Positions 25,991-35,595 are shown, counted from the stretch's first letter. The stretch is DNA of 64,000 nucleotides from Nocardia amamiensis (GCF_015477605.1 NZ_JADLQX010000027.1:1-64000); one strand, 5' to 3'. Notes: generated by a model from the letters alone, not told the origin. Numbers and translations are program-made.

Positions 25991-26010
25991 ACCTCGAGTC
26001 AGGTCGAGGT
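25991..26010 (+). promoter_or_regulatory. MerR/SoxR-type operator upstream of the SnoaL-like gene
   Basis: ACCTCGA (25991-25997) and TCGAGGT (26004-26010) are exact inverted copies separated by 6 bp; TTGACC at 25988-25993 overlaps the left arm as a -35. This ACCTCRA-N-TYGAGGT form inside a promoter is typical of MerR-family activators, SoxR included. No merR or soxR gene is in the window. Confidence 0.65.
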
Positions 26011-26025
26011 AGCAGGCTGTTCGCC

Positions 26026-26433
26026 ATGAGTACCGCAGCTATCGACATCGCCGCCGAGACCGAAGCGATCCGCGCGGTGGTCGCCGCCGTCGAACACGCC
26101 CAGCGCAACGAGCTCGTCGACGAGTTCGTCGCGCTGTTCCGGGAAGACGCCATCTGGACCACCGGGCACGGCATGCGGCTCTTCGGGCGGGCCGCCATCG
26201 CCGAGTTCACCGCCAAGGTGCTGCCAGGGGCCACCGCGCACGGCAAGGCGACTTACGAGGTCGAGCACGTGCTGTTCATCCGCCCCGACGTGGCCGCGGT
26301 CAAGGTGCGCCAGCGCTACTTCGACAACGATGGCGTCCTGGAGAGCGAGGGCTCTCCGATGTACGTGATGTCCAAGGAAGAGGGCCGCTGGTTGCTCACC
26401 GCCAACCAGAACACTCCGGTCGTGGCGGACTGA
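26026..26433 (+). CDS. SnoaL-like / SgcJ-type NTF2-fold protein
   Basis: 135 residues forming one NTF2-like cone: helix AIRAVVAAVEHAQRNELVDEFVALF, then DAIWTTGHGMRLFGRAAIAEF and beta strands ending in WLLTANQNTPV. This matches the SgcJ/EcaC group of small enzymes or binding proteins. Start ATG is 15 bp after a MerR/SoxR-type dyad, so expression is probably induced by redox-active compounds or metals. Reaction unknown. Confidence 0.82.
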   Translation: MSTAAIDIAAETEAIRAVVAAVEHAQRNELVDEFVALFREDAIWTTGHGMRLFGRAAIAEFTAKVLPGATAHGKATYEVEHVLFIRPDVAAVKVRQRYFDNDGVLESEGSPMYVMSKEEGRWLLTANQNTPVVAD

Positions 26434-26623
26434 GCTGGTCCCCAGCGATGCGCCCAGTGCGGCCGGGGGCGGCGCTTTCCGCGCCGGTGCGGGGCGTCGG
26501 CCTGCATCCGCCGCCGGGCGTACTGTGGCCGAACTGGGAAGAGTAAGGCCGCATCGGCCGTGCCCAGCCCGCCGCTGGTGTCCCGAGTGCCGGGGCCGGC
26601 GCGGGGGCGTTCACACTGGATAG

Positions 26624-27832
26624 GTGAGTTCTTCCGCCACCGCGCCCCGCGGCGCAACCGCCTGCGCGCCCTTGCTGCGCGATTTCGGCGGGGGGCCGTT
26701 CGGGGTGTACGTGCACGTCCCGTTCTGCGCGACGCGGTGCGGATACTGCGACTTCAACACCTACACGGCGGGTGAGCTCGGCACGTCGGCGTCGCCGCAG
26801 TCGTGGTTGGCGGCGTTGCGCGGCGAGCTGGCCACCGCGGCGCGGGAGTTCGCGGGATTGCCGAGCGCCACACCGGAGGTGTCCACCGTCTTCGTCGGCG
26901 GAGGGACGCCATCGCTGCTGGGCGGTGACGGGCTGGCCGCGGTACTGGATGCCGTGCGCGGCGAGTTCACCCTCGCCGCCGACGCCGAAGTCACCACGGA
27001 GTCCAATCCCGAGTCCACGTCACCGGAATTCTTCGAGCGGATCCGCGAGGCCGGGTTCACCCGGGTGTCGCTGGGCATGCAGTCCGCTGCGGCGCACGTG
27101 TTGAAGGTGCTCGACCGCACGCACACCCCAGGGCGTGCGGTGGCCGCCGCGCTGGAGGCGCGCGCCGCCGGATTCGAGCACGTCAATCTCGACCTGATCT
27201 ACGGGACGCCGGGCGAGCGCGACGCCGATCTCGACGCCAGCCTGGACGCGGTGCTCGGCGCGGGTGTCGACCACGTCTCGGCCTACTCGCTCATCGTCGA
27301 GGACGGCACCGCGCTGGCCCGGCGAGTGCGTCGCGGCGAACTGCCCGCACCCGACGACGACGTGCTCGCCGCGCGCTACGAACGCATCGACACCAGGTTG
27401 CGCGCCGCCGGACTCGAGTGGTACGAGGTGTCGAACTGGGCGGCGAACGCCGACGCGATTTGCCGGCACAACCTCGGCTACTGGGATGGTGGCGACTGGC
27501 TCGGCGCGGGGCCCGGCGCGCACAGTCACGTCGGGGGAGTGCGCTGGTGGAACGTGAAGCACCCGGCGCGGTACGCCGATCGGGTCGGCGAGGGCGGCTT
27601 GCCCGCGGCAGGCTGGGAAGCGCTCACCGATGACGAGCGGTACACCGAGCGGATCATGCTCGCGGTCCGGCTGCGCACCGGCCTGCCCCTGGCCGACCTG
27701 GCTCCCGCCGCCACCCCCGCAGTGGATCGCGTGATCGCCGACGGTTTCGCCCTGCGCGCCGACGACCGTCTCGTGCTCACCGACCGAGGCCGACTCCTGG
27801 CCGACGGCGTCGTCCGCGACCTGCTGACCTGA
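26624..27832 (+). CDS. hemW: HemW, heme chaperone radical SAM protein
   Basis: 402 residues from a GTG start. The radical SAM cluster motif is CATRCGYC; CRHNLGYW (HNxxYW motif) marks HemW rather than true oxygen-independent coproporphyrinogen oxidase HemN. Current knowledge assigns HemW to heme delivery to respiratory enzymes. It matches Rv2388c by position. The C-terminus carries a winged-helix-like DNA-binding-fold tail as usual. Confidence 0.92.
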   Translation: MSSSATAPRGATACAPLLRDFGGGPFGVYVHVPFCATRCGYCDFNTYTAGELGTSASPQSWLAALRGELATAAREFAGLPSATPEVSTVFVGGGTPSLLGGDGLAAVLDAVRGEFTLAADAEVTTESNPESTSPEFFERIREAGFTRVSLGMQSAAAHVLKVLDRTHTPGRAVAAALEARAAGFEHVNLDLIYGTPGERDADLDASLDAVLGAGVDHVSAYSLIVEDGTALARRVRRGELPAPDDDVLAARYERIDTRLRAAGLEWYEVSNWAANADAICRHNLGYWDGGDWLGAGPGAHSHVGGVRWWNVKHPARYADRVGEGGLPAAGWEALTDDERYTERIMLAVRLRTGLPLADLAPAATPAVDRVIADGFALRADDRLVLTDRGRLLADGVVRDLLT

Positions 27833-28375
27833 ACGGCAATCACCACCCCGACCCCGGCCGCACCCGGATGTCCGGCGCCGTAAGGCGTTCGCTCTCCTCC
27901 AGGCCGTCCCGCGCCGCGCCCGGTCCGGAGCGACCCGCCACGCCGGTGCCATCAGAACCCAGCGGAGACATTGCAGCAAATTCCATCGCGCCAGGACCGG
28001 GCGAATGCCATTCGCGCCGCTGATCACCGTCCCTGGGCAGCCGGCCACCTCACAGCGAGTTGATCAGCACAGTGAATCCACGCGAAATGCACACCGGAGC
28101 AGCGGTTTCACACGCCGGGCTGCTGGAAGCAGGCCGACCAGCGGATGCGCTGTTCGCCGACAACGTGTTCCCTTTGGTCCGAAGAGAAGTGGACAGCGGA
28201 TCAGTTCGGATCTCCGCATTGGGAACTCGCACAAGCGGTATGGCGTGTGTGGGTGCTCCGCACCAGCCCCGCCCGACTCCGGGTCGGGGATTCGGGGATT
28301 CGGCGAACTCCGCGTCCGGTTTCAGCCCGCGGCGGCGGTCGGCCACGTAGGCTGCGACCAACCCCAAGGAGACTC
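27833..28375. other. intergenic region after hemW
   Basis: About 540 bp with no recognised gene. A plus-strand frame at about 28060-28350 and an opposing frame are open, but without good ribosome sites or family resemblance. GCTGATCA (28019-28026) and TGATCAGC (28061-28068) form an inverted repeat with a 34-bp spacer, of unknown meaning. Confidence 0.4.
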
Positions 28376-28591
28376 ATGGCGTCGGCACGACACATCACTC
28401 TTGTCCATGAACCAGGCGAGTTCGCGGAAGCGCGGGCAGCCGAGAAAGCGGAGAATGCGCGCCAGTGCGCCGTCGCCGCCCGCACCGTAGCCAGTTACGC
28501 GGAGGACGCCGCCGATTGCCAGTCGTTACTGGCGATGCTCGGCCTGGACGCCCGCGCGGGCAAGCAGGCCGGAACCGCGGATCGCCGCTGA
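28376..28591 (+). CDS. small hypothetical protein, 71 residues
   Basis: Starts at an ATG with a good AAGGAG 5 bp upstream. The product is Ala-rich and helical (EFAEARAAEKAENARQCAVA), charged, with two Cys and no membrane segment. No family recognised. It ends 4 bp from the stop of the convergent AraC regulator gene. Confidence 0.55.
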   Translation: MASARHITLVHEPGEFAEARAAEKAENARQCAVAARTVASYAEDAADCQSLLAMLGLDARAGKQAGTADRR

Positions 28592-28595
28592 CCGG

Positions 28596-29561
28596 CTACG
28601 GCTCCTCCGCGGCCAGGGTGACCCTGCGCCATTCCCGCGGCGAGAGTCCGTAGGCGGCGCGAAAGCGCCGGGCGAAGTGGGACGGATCCCGAAAACCCCA
28701 GCGTCGAGCGATCATCGAGATCGTCCGCTGCCGGTGCTCCGGCTTGGTCAGATCCGCGCGCACCTGTTCCAACCGCTGACTGATGATCCACTGCTCGAGG
28801 CTGTACTCCGCGTTCGCGCAGATCTTGTACAACTGCCGGACCGACATGTTGTGCGCCTTGGCGATATGTTCCGCGCCCAGATCGGGGTCGGCCAGGTTGC
28901 GTCGCACGTAGGCCCGGATCCGGGACAGCAGGATGTCCGCCGGGATGACGGCGGCGTTGCCGTCGTCACTGCCGGCCGACAGCAGCAGTCCCCGGATCAA
29001 TTCGATGCTGGCGCAGCCGGACAGCGCGGCCGCCGGGTCGGCGCTGAGCGCGTCGGCATCGGTGGTCAGCTGGACGATGTGGTTGGCCACCAGCCGATAG
29101 TGCGGGCTGTCCTGTACCCGGGTCGCGGCCTGGCTGATCAGATCGGCGGGCAAGCCGAGTTGCTCGAGCGGCACGTGCAGGCAGGTGGACGCGCCGTCAC
29201 CGTGCCAGCTGAAGTCGTAAGGCGCGTTCAGGTCCATCACGTGTAGTTCGCCCGGCCGCACCACCCTCTGGACGCCGCCCTGCTCGTATCGTCCATCCCC
29301 TGCCTGCTGCACCGCCACCGCCAGTACTGGCGCGGGCGAGGTGCGCACCTGCTTCGGCGTGCGGATGAGCTGGATCCCCGAGGTGCGGGCACGGAAGATG
29401 CTCGCCTCGCCGAACTGCCAGACATCGAATGTGGCGTGGACGCACTCCTCCGGCCCGTCCAGCACGACGTGCGACGGTACCGACGCCTCCTGCACAGCCG
29501 CGGCCACCGCGTCCACCCGCTCGTGCGGCGCGATGGTGTCCGAATTGAACACGACCGTCAT
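28596..29561 (-). CDS. AraC family transcriptional regulator
   Basis: 321 residues. The N-terminal half is a beta-rich ligand-binding domain of the AraC-binding-like type (GGVQRVVRPGELHVMDL). The C-terminal 100 residues hold two HTH motifs, one around DLGAEHIAKAHNMSVRQLYKI and the other around RTISMIARRWGFRDPSHFAR with the family tail FRAAYGLSPREWR. Start ATG at 29561. Divergent from the three alpha/beta hydrolase genes, 175 bp away, which are its likely targets. Confidence 0.9.
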   Translation of the reverse strand: MTVVFNSDTIAPHERVDAVAAAVQEASVPSHVVLDGPEECVHATFDVWQFGEASIFRARTSGIQLIRTPKQVRTSPAPVLAVAVQQAGDGRYEQGGVQRVVRPGELHVMDLNAPYDFSWHGDGASTCLHVPLEQLGLPADLISQAATRVQDSPHYRLVANHIVQLTTDADALSADPAAALSGCASIELIRGLLLSAGSDDGNAAVIPADILLSRIRAYVRRNLADPDLGAEHIAKAHNMSVRQLYKICANAEYSLEQWIISQRLEQVRADLTKPEHRQRTISMIARRWGFRDPSHFARRFRAAYGLSPREWRRVTLAAEEP

Positions 29562-29736
29562 GGCAGCCTCCGTCGCAATTGGGACAGATTCGGCAATCCT
29601 CGCACGAGCCCGGTCGATCGGGCCGTGCATTGTGAGCCGAGGATCGTGCACGGACAGTCATTTTTCCGGCCGCCGCCCGTCCTACGCTGTCGAACGGTGA
29701 TCGACATGGGTCGATTCCCGTTTCGCCGTAGGAGGC

Positions 29737-30558
29737 ATGGTGGCGCGACCACGATTACGTCCGGTCGTATTCATTCATGGTCTGTGGATGCACAGCAGCA
29801 GCTGGGCGCCGTGGGTCGAGTTGTTCGACAGCGCGGGATACCAGCCATCGGCGCCGGGATGGCCCGGCGACGGCGAGACGCCCGAGGCCACCAGGAAGGA
29901 TCCCGCGCCGCTGAACAATCGCGGCATCGCCGAGGTCACCGATCACTACGCGGAGTTCATCTCCACGCTGCCGATGCCGCCGGTGGTCATCGGGCACTCC
30001 TTCGGTGGATTGATCGCGCAGAAACTGCTCGGGACCGGCTTCGCGAGCGCGTGCGTGGCGATCGCGCCCGCGCAGTTCAAAGGGGTGCTGACGCTGCCGC
30101 CGGTGCAGCTGCGCAATGTGCTGCCGGTCCTTGGCCGTCCGTGGTTGCGCGGCAAGACGTGGGCGCACACGGCCGAGAGCTACCACCGCGCGTTCGCCAA
30201 CGGCGTGTCCCGCGCGGAGTCCGACCAGCTGTACGCCGACTATGCGATTCCCGCCCCCGCCCGCCCGCTGTTCCAGGCGGGAACGGCCAATCTCGCGCCG
30301 CGGAGCGAGGCGGCGGTGGATACCCGCAGCGAACGCGGCCCACTGCTGATGATCGCCGGTGGACTCGACCGCACTGTTCCGGAGGCCACCGTGCGGTCGG
30401 CCTACCGGATCCAGCGCAGGAATTCAGCGGTGACCGAGCTGGTGGTCTTCGCCGATCGGGGGCATTCCATGCCCGCCGATCACGGTTGGCGTGCGGTCGC
30501 CGACACCGCGGTGGAATTCCTGGCCGAGCACCTTCCGCCGGTGCCCGGCGAGTCGTAG
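29737..30558 (+). CDS. alpha/beta hydrolase 1 of 3
   Basis: About 273 residues. Fold markers: FIHGLWMHSSSW (oxyanion HG), nucleophile elbow IGHSFGG, Asp in GGLDRTVP and His in DRGHSMPA. The GGAGG ribosome site is only one base from ATG 29737; the GTG at 29740 has better spacing and may be the true start. First of three consecutive hydrolase genes of different subfamilies on the same strand. Substrate unknown. Confidence 0.88.
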   Translation: MVARPRLRPVVFIHGLWMHSSSWAPWVELFDSAGYQPSAPGWPGDGETPEATRKDPAPLNNRGIAEVTDHYAEFISTLPMPPVVIGHSFGGLIAQKLLGTGFASACVAIAPAQFKGVLTLPPVQLRNVLPVLGRPWLRGKTWAHTAESYHRAFANGVSRAESDQLYADYAIPAPARPLFQAGTANLAPRSEAAVDTRSERGPLLMIAGGLDRTVPEATVRSAYRIQRRNSAVTELVVFADRGHSMPADHGWRAVADTAVEFLAEHLPPVPGES

Positions 30559-30590
30559 TCCGACATCCATTCCAGATCGGAGGAACATCC

Positions 30591-31412
30591 ATGCCAACGA
30601 TCACAACCAGCGATGGCGTCGAGATCTACTACAAGGACTGGGGTTCGGGACGTCCCGTGGTCTTCAGCCACGGCTGGCCGCTCAACGGCGACGCCTGGGA
30701 CAACCAGATGAACCTGGTGGCGAGCAAGGGCTATCGCGCCATCGCGCACGATCGGCGCGGTCACGGCCGGTCCGGCCAGGTGTGGGACGGGCACGACATG
30801 GACCACTACGCCGACGATCTCGCCGCCGTGCTCAACGAGCTGAACCTGACCGACGCCGTGCTGGTCGGGCACTCCACCGGCGGCGGCGAGGTCACCAGGT
30901 ACCTGTCGCGGCACGGTACCTCCCGGGTGGGGAAGGCCGTGCTGGTCGGCGCGGTGCCGCCGCTGATGCTGCGGACCGACGCCAACGTCGAAGGTCTGCC
31001 CATCGATGTCTTCGACGACATTCGCGCGGGCGTCGCCGCCGACCGCTCGCAGTTCTACCAGGACCTCTCGGCGCCCTTCTACGGCGCCAATCGCGCGGGA
31101 TCGGCCGTCTCCCAAGGGCTTCGGGACCATTTCTGGCTGATGGGCATGCAGGTCGGGCTCAAGGGCGCGCTGGACTGCGTGAAGGCCTTCTCCGAGACCG
31201 ATTTCACCGCGGAGCTGCCGAGCATCGACATCCCCATCCTGGTGGCGCACGGTGACGACGATCAGATCGTCCCGTTCGCGGCCTCGGCGGCCAAGACCGT
31301 GAAGCTGCTGCCCCGGGCCGAGCTGAAGGTGTACTCCGGTGCGCCGCATGGCCTGTGCGGAGCGTACGAACAGGCGTTCAATGCCGACCTGGTCGAGTTC
31401 CTGAAGAACTGA
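30591..31412 (+). CDS. alpha/beta hydrolase 2 of 3, non-heme chloroperoxidase-like
   Basis: 273 residues. It begins TSDGVEIYYKDWGSGRPVVF and has the VFSHGWPL oxyanion loop, nucleophile GHSTGGGE, Asp in HGDDDQIVP and His in GAPHGL. These match the cofactor-free haloperoxidase/esterase group, whose peroxidase activity is usually a side reaction of an esterase. Start ATG 30591 follows CGGAGGAA; 32 bp after hydrolase 1. Confidence 0.9.
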   Translation: MPTITTSDGVEIYYKDWGSGRPVVFSHGWPLNGDAWDNQMNLVASKGYRAIAHDRRGHGRSGQVWDGHDMDHYADDLAAVLNELNLTDAVLVGHSTGGGEVTRYLSRHGTSRVGKAVLVGAVPPLMLRTDANVEGLPIDVFDDIRAGVAADRSQFYQDLSAPFYGANRAGSAVSQGLRDHFWLMGMQVGLKGALDCVKAFSETDFTAELPSIDIPILVAHGDDDQIVPFAASAAKTVKLLPRAELKVYSGAPHGLCGAYEQAFNADLVEFLKN

Positions 31413-31427
31413 GGAGGGCGAAACCCG

Positions 31428-32231
31428 ATGAAGCGTAGACGTATCCTGCGCGGCGGCATAGCCGCGCTCGCCATCGCGCTCGCCGCCGCCGTGTCGGGCG
31501 GCCCCGCGCAGGCGCAGATGTCGCCGACCATCGTGCTCGTGCACGGCGCCTTCGCCGACACCACCAGCTGGAATAGTGTCGCCGCGCTGCTGCGCGGGCG
31601 CGGCTATCGCGTGGTGACGCCGGACAATCCGCTGCGGGGACCGGCCTACGACGCGGCCGCCGTGCAACGCGCACTGGATCCGATCTCCGGTCCCATGGTG
31701 CTGGTCGGCCACTCCTACGGCGGCTTCGTGATCACCAACGTGCACGACCCGGAGGTCGAATCGCTGGTCTACGTCAACGCGTTCGCGCCGGTGCAAGGCG
31801 AGGTCGCCCAACAGGCCCTCGACCCGATCCGTTTTCCCGGCAGCCAATTGCTGCCGCCCGCGCTACAGGTGAAGGTCGTCGACGACCCGCAGGGCATCGT
31901 GGGCAAGAACGTCGACGGCTACCTCGCACCCGCCAGCTTCAACGACGTCTTCTGCCAGGACGTCGACTCGGCGACAGCCGCCGACATGCTCGCCCATCAG
32001 CACTCCATCGCGGTCGCGGCCAATCTCGAACCCTCTGGCTCACCCTCGTGGTCGACCACTCCCAGCTGGTTTCTGGTGTCGGCAGGCGACCGCGTGATCC
32101 CGCCGTCGGCTCAGCGCTTCATGGCTCAGCGGATGGGCGCGCGCACCAGCGAGATCAATGCCTCCCATGCCGCCATGGTCTCCCGGCCCGACGACGTCGC
32201 CGCGGTGATCCAAGCCGCCGTACCCCGCTGA
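31428..32231 (+). CDS. alpha/beta hydrolase 3 of 3, secreted
   Basis: 267 residues. The N-terminus MKRRRILRGGIAALAIALAAAVSGGPAQAQ is an export signal with Ala-x-Ala cleavage sites; the Arg run followed by ILR could make it a Tat substrate. The mature enzyme has VLVHGAFADTTSW, nucleophile VGHSYGGF, Asp in SAGDRVIP and His in ASHAAMV. It lies 15 bp after hydrolase 2 and is thus the only exported member of the trio. Confidence 0.88.
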   Translation: MKRRRILRGGIAALAIALAAAVSGGPAQAQMSPTIVLVHGAFADTTSWNSVAALLRGRGYRVVTPDNPLRGPAYDAAAVQRALDPISGPMVLVGHSYGGFVITNVHDPEVESLVYVNAFAPVQGEVAQQALDPIRFPGSQLLPPALQVKVVDDPQGIVGKNVDGYLAPASFNDVFCQDVDSATAADMLAHQHSIAVAANLEPSGSPSWSTTPSWFLVSAGDRVIPPSAQRFMAQRMGARTSEINASHAAMVSRPDDVAAVIQAAVPR

Positions 32232-32455
32232 TCGCCTCCGCCGAGCGGGACCTGACCAGCTGTCACGGCCGCGTCTCGCTCGTCGGTGTCCGGATCAGGT
32301 GCCGCCGCGGTTCGATCGGCGTTCCCGTCACCGGCCGGCGATCCGGCGGAGGGCAATTAGACTGGACAAACAGACGAACCGGGAATTCGCCTGTAATGGC
32401 TGGTGGGCGCCGGTAGTGCGGCGCGACCGGAGACGAAAGCGAGGAGGTTGGGCCG

Positions 32456-33487
32456 ATGTCGAGCACCGAGGATCGGCGCTTCGAGGTCCTGCGCGCGATC
32501 GTCGCGGACTATGTCGCGACCAAGGAGCCGATCGGGTCGAAGACCCTGGTCGAGCGGCATAACCTGGGTGTTTCCAGCGCGACGGTGCGCAACGACATGG
32601 CGGTGCTGGAGGCCGAGGGATACATCACGCAACCGCACACGAGTTCCGGTCGCATCCCCACCGACAAGGGCTATCGGCAGTTCGTGGACCGCATCTCCGA
32701 GGTCAAGCCGCTGTCTCCGGCCGAACGCAGGGCGATCATGGAGTTCTTGGAGTCGGGCGTCGATCTCGACGACGTGCTGCGGCGCGGTGTCCGCTTGCTG
32801 GCCCAGCTGACCAGGCAGGTCGCCGTCGTGCAGTATCCGACGGTGTCGGCGTCCACGGTCCGGCACATCGAGGTGGTCGCGCTCAATCCGGCACGGCTGC
32901 TGCTGGTGGTGATCACCGACACCGGCCGCGTCGACCAGCGGCTGGTCGACCTCGGCGCGGTGATCGATGACGAGGATCTGGCCGCGCTGCGCGGCATGCT
33001 CGGCGGCGCGATGGACGGCAAGCGCCTGGCCGCGGCCTCGGCGGCGGTCGCCGAGCTCCCCGAGCACTCGCCGTTGCGCTTGCGCGACGTGCTGGTCCGG
33101 GTGTCCACCGTGCTGGTGGAGACGCTGGTGGAGCATCCGGAGGAACGCTTGGTGCTCGGCGGCACCGCCAACCTCACCCGCAACGCCGCCGACTTCGGCT
33201 TCCCAGGCTCGCTGCGCGCGGTGCTGGAGGCGCTGGAGGAACAGGTGATCGTGCTCAAGCTGCTCGCCGCGGCCCAGCAGCCGGGACGGGTCACCGTGCG
33301 GATCGGCGAGGAGACGCAGGTCGAGCAGATGCGCGGCACCTCGGTGGTGTCGACCGGCTATGGTGCGGCGGGCGCGGTGCTCGGCGGAATGGGCGTGCTC
33401 GGACCGACTCGGATGGATTACCCAGGAACGATCGCCTCGGTAGCGGCTGTCGCCCGGTATATCGGCGAGGTACTGGCCGAGCGCTGA
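32456..33487 (+). CDS. hrcA: heat-shock repressor HrcA
   Basis: 343 residues. Winged helix at the N-terminus (RRFEVLRAIVADYVATKEPIGSKTL, SSATVRNDMAVLEAEGYI, HTSSGRIPTDKGYR), then the GAF-like and dimerisation regions. It represses groE-type operons by binding CIRCE elements. I saw no CIRCE element directly upstream, so its targets lie elsewhere. Followed by dnaJ2, rsmE, as in mycobacteria (Rv2374c-Rv2372c). Confidence 0.95.
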   Translation: MSSTEDRRFEVLRAIVADYVATKEPIGSKTLVERHNLGVSSATVRNDMAVLEAEGYITQPHTSSGRIPTDKGYRQFVDRISEVKPLSPAERRAIMEFLESGVDLDDVLRRGVRLLAQLTRQVAVVQYPTVSASTVRHIEVVALNPARLLLVVITDTGRVDQRLVDLGAVIDDEDLAALRGMLGGAMDGKRLAAASAAVAELPEHSPLRLRDVLVRVSTVLVETLVEHPEERLVLGGTANLTRNAADFGFPGSLRAVLEALEEQVIVLKLLAAAQQPGRVTVRIGEETQVEQMRGTSVVSTGYGAAGAVLGGMGVLGPTRMDYPGTIASVAAVARYIGEVLAER

Positions 33488-33638
33488 CGTGACACCGGCC
33501 ACCCACGCCACTGCTACGCTCGACCTTTCGGCCGGATAAAGTTGAGTGCACAAGACTAATGCTGTTGTCGGCGCGCGGGGAACGCGTGCGCGGGCACCAG
33601 CGGCACTGTCGACAACGACCAAGGACTAGAGAACTCAA

Positions 33639-34793
33639 GTGGCACGGGACTACTACGGACTGCTCGGCGTCGCGAAGAACGCGACCGACCAGGAACTCAA
33701 GCGGGCATACCGCAAGCTGGCGCGTGAGCTCCACCCCGACGTCAACCCGGACGAGACGGCGCAGGCCAAGTTCAAGGAAGTGTCGGCCGCCTATGAGGTG
33801 CTGTCGGATCCGGAGAAGCGGCGCATCGTCGACATGGGCGGTGATCCGCTGGAATCCGCCGGTGCCGGTGGCGCGGGCTTCAGCGGCGCGGGCTTCGGCG
33901 GGCTCGGCGACGTGTTCGAGGCGTTCTTCGGCGGTATGAGCGGATCGACCAGCACGCGCAAGCCGCGCGGTCGTGTCCAGCCGGGCGCCGACTCGCTGAT
34001 CCGCACCCGGCTGAGCCTGGCCGAGTGCGCGGTGGGCGTGACCAAGCACCTGACCGTGGACACCGCGATCTTGTGCGACCTGTGCCAGGGCTCGGGCACG
34101 AACGGCAAATCCAGGCCGGTGCGCTGCGAAACGTGCGGCGGCGCAGGCGAAGTCCAGTCCGTGCAGCGTTCCTTCCTCGGCCAGGTGCTGACCTCGCGTC
34201 CATGCCCGACCTGCCGCGGCGCCGGTGAGACCATCCCGGACCCGTGCCAGAAGTGCGGCGGTGACGGCCGGGTGCGGGCGCGCCGGGAGATCGCCGCGCC
34301 GATTCCGGCCGGCGTCGCGAACGGCATGCGGGTGCGGTTGGCCGCGCAGGGCGAGGTCGGTCCCGGTGGCGGCCACGCGGGTGACTTGTACGTCGAGATC
34401 GTGGAGCAGCCGCACGACGTGTTCGTCCGCGACGGTGACGACTTGCACTGCACCATCCGGGTGCCGATGGTCGACGCGGCACTGGGCACCACCGTCGTGA
34501 TCGACACCATCCTGGACGGCCCGACCGAGCTGACCATTCCGGCGGGCACCCAGCCCGGGGAGATCTCGGTGCTGCGTGGTCACGGCATGCCGCGCCTGCG
34601 CTCGGGCGCGCGCGGTGACCTGCTCGCGCACCTGGACATCGTGATCCCGGCCAAGCTGGACGGTAAGCAGACCGAGCTGCTGCGCAAGTTCAAGGGGATG
34701 CGCGATCGCGAACGCGCCGAGGTGATGTCGGCGCAGTCCGAGCACAACAGCGGGTTGTTCGCGCGGCTGCGCGCGTCGTTCAGCGGGCGTTAG
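33639..34793 (+). CDS. dnaJ: chaperone DnaJ (DnaJ2)
   Basis: 384 residues. J domain at 1-68 with the HPD motif (RELHPDVNPDE), Gly-rich linker, four zinc-binding CxxCxGxG repeats (CDLCQGSG, CETCGGAG, CPTCRGAG, CQKCGGDG) and a C-terminal substrate domain. Co-chaperone for DnaK. GTG start. It lies between hrcA and rsmE and ends directly against the latter's start codon. Confidence 0.96.
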   Translation: MARDYYGLLGVAKNATDQELKRAYRKLARELHPDVNPDETAQAKFKEVSAAYEVLSDPEKRRIVDMGGDPLESAGAGGAGFSGAGFGGLGDVFEAFFGGMSGSTSTRKPRGRVQPGADSLIRTRLSLAECAVGVTKHLTVDTAILCDLCQGSGTNGKSRPVRCETCGGAGEVQSVQRSFLGQVLTSRPCPTCRGAGETIPDPCQKCGGDGRVRARREIAAPIPAGVANGMRVRLAAQGEVGPGGGHAGDLYVEIVEQPHDVFVRDGDDLHCTIRVPMVDAALGTTVVIDTILDGPTELTIPAGTQPGEISVLRGHGMPRLRSGARGDLLAHLDIVIPAKLDGKQTELLRKFKGMRDRERAEVMSAQSEHNSGLFARLRASFSGR

Positions 34794-35534
34794 GTGGCCG
34801 CGACCGTCTTCTACCTCGACGAGGTGCCCGAGCCGGGCGCGATCGCGGTGCTCGACGGCCCGGAGGGCAGGCATGCCGCCACGGTGCGCCGCATCCGGGT
34901 CGGCGAGCCGATCACGCTCTCCGACGGCCGCGGTGTGCTGGCCGAGTCGGAAGTCATTGCGGCACAACGTGACCGGCTCGAATTGGCGGTGCGCGACCGG
35001 GTGCTGGCCGCGCGCCCGGCCCCGCTGGTGACCGTGGTGCAGGCGTTGCCCAAATCCGACCGTTCGGAACTCGCGGTAGAGCTGATGACCGAGGCGGGCG
35101 CGGACGCCGTCATCCCGTGGCAGGCGGCCCGCTGTGTCGCCAACTGGGAAGGCAAGGCGGCCAAGGCGGTCGACAAGTGGCGTGCAGCGGCCCGCTCGGC
35201 CGCCCGTCAGTCCCGCCGCGCCTACATCCCCGAGGTCGCCGACCTGCATCGCACCAAGGACTTGCTGGAGCTGGTCCGGAAGGCGAAGACGGACGGCGCG
35301 ATCGTCGCGGCGCTGCACGAATCCGGCACCGCCCGCTTCACCGAACTGCCCTTCGCCGCGGCCGCCGAGATCATCCTCGTGGTCGGCCCCGAAGGCGGGC
35401 TGGACGATGCGGAGCTGGCGGCCTTGGCCGACGCTGGCGCGAACGTAACCTTGCTCGGCCCGACGGTTTTGCGTACGTCCACGGCGGCCGCGGTCGCTCT
35501 CGGCGCGCTGGGCGCTCTCACATCACGCTGGTAA
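34794..35534 (+). CDS. rsmE: 16S rRNA (uracil-1498-N3)-methyltransferase RsmE
   Basis: 246 residues, SPOUT fold. N-terminal PUA-like part (GPEGRHAATVRRIRVGEPITLSDG); the C-terminal knot shows VVGPEGGLDDAEL and LLGPTVLRTSTAAAVAL, the SAM-binding loops. Modifies the ribosome decoding region. GTG start immediately after the dnaJ stop, hence coupled. Confidence 0.94.
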   Translation: MAATVFYLDEVPEPGAIAVLDGPEGRHAATVRRIRVGEPITLSDGRGVLAESEVIAAQRDRLELAVRDRVLAARPAPLVTVVQALPKSDRSELAVELMTEAGADAVIPWQAARCVANWEGKAAKAVDKWRAAARSAARQSRRAYIPEVADLHRTKDLLELVRKAKTDGAIVAALHESGTARFTELPFAAAAEIILVVGPEGGLDDAELAALADAGANVTLLGPTVLRTSTAAAVALGALGALTSRW

Positions 35535-35595
35535 GGCCCTACGTCACCGAGCCCCGCTGCCAGTGTCTACGGCCGGGTCACCGAGCAAACGTAGC

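Noticed and set aside
28060..28350. Possible 96-residue protein
   Set aside because: No good start signal; competing open frame on the other strand; no family resemblance.
32232..32455. CIRCE element before hrcA
   Set aside because: No TTAGCACTC-N9-GAGTGCTAA-like sequence was found here by eye.
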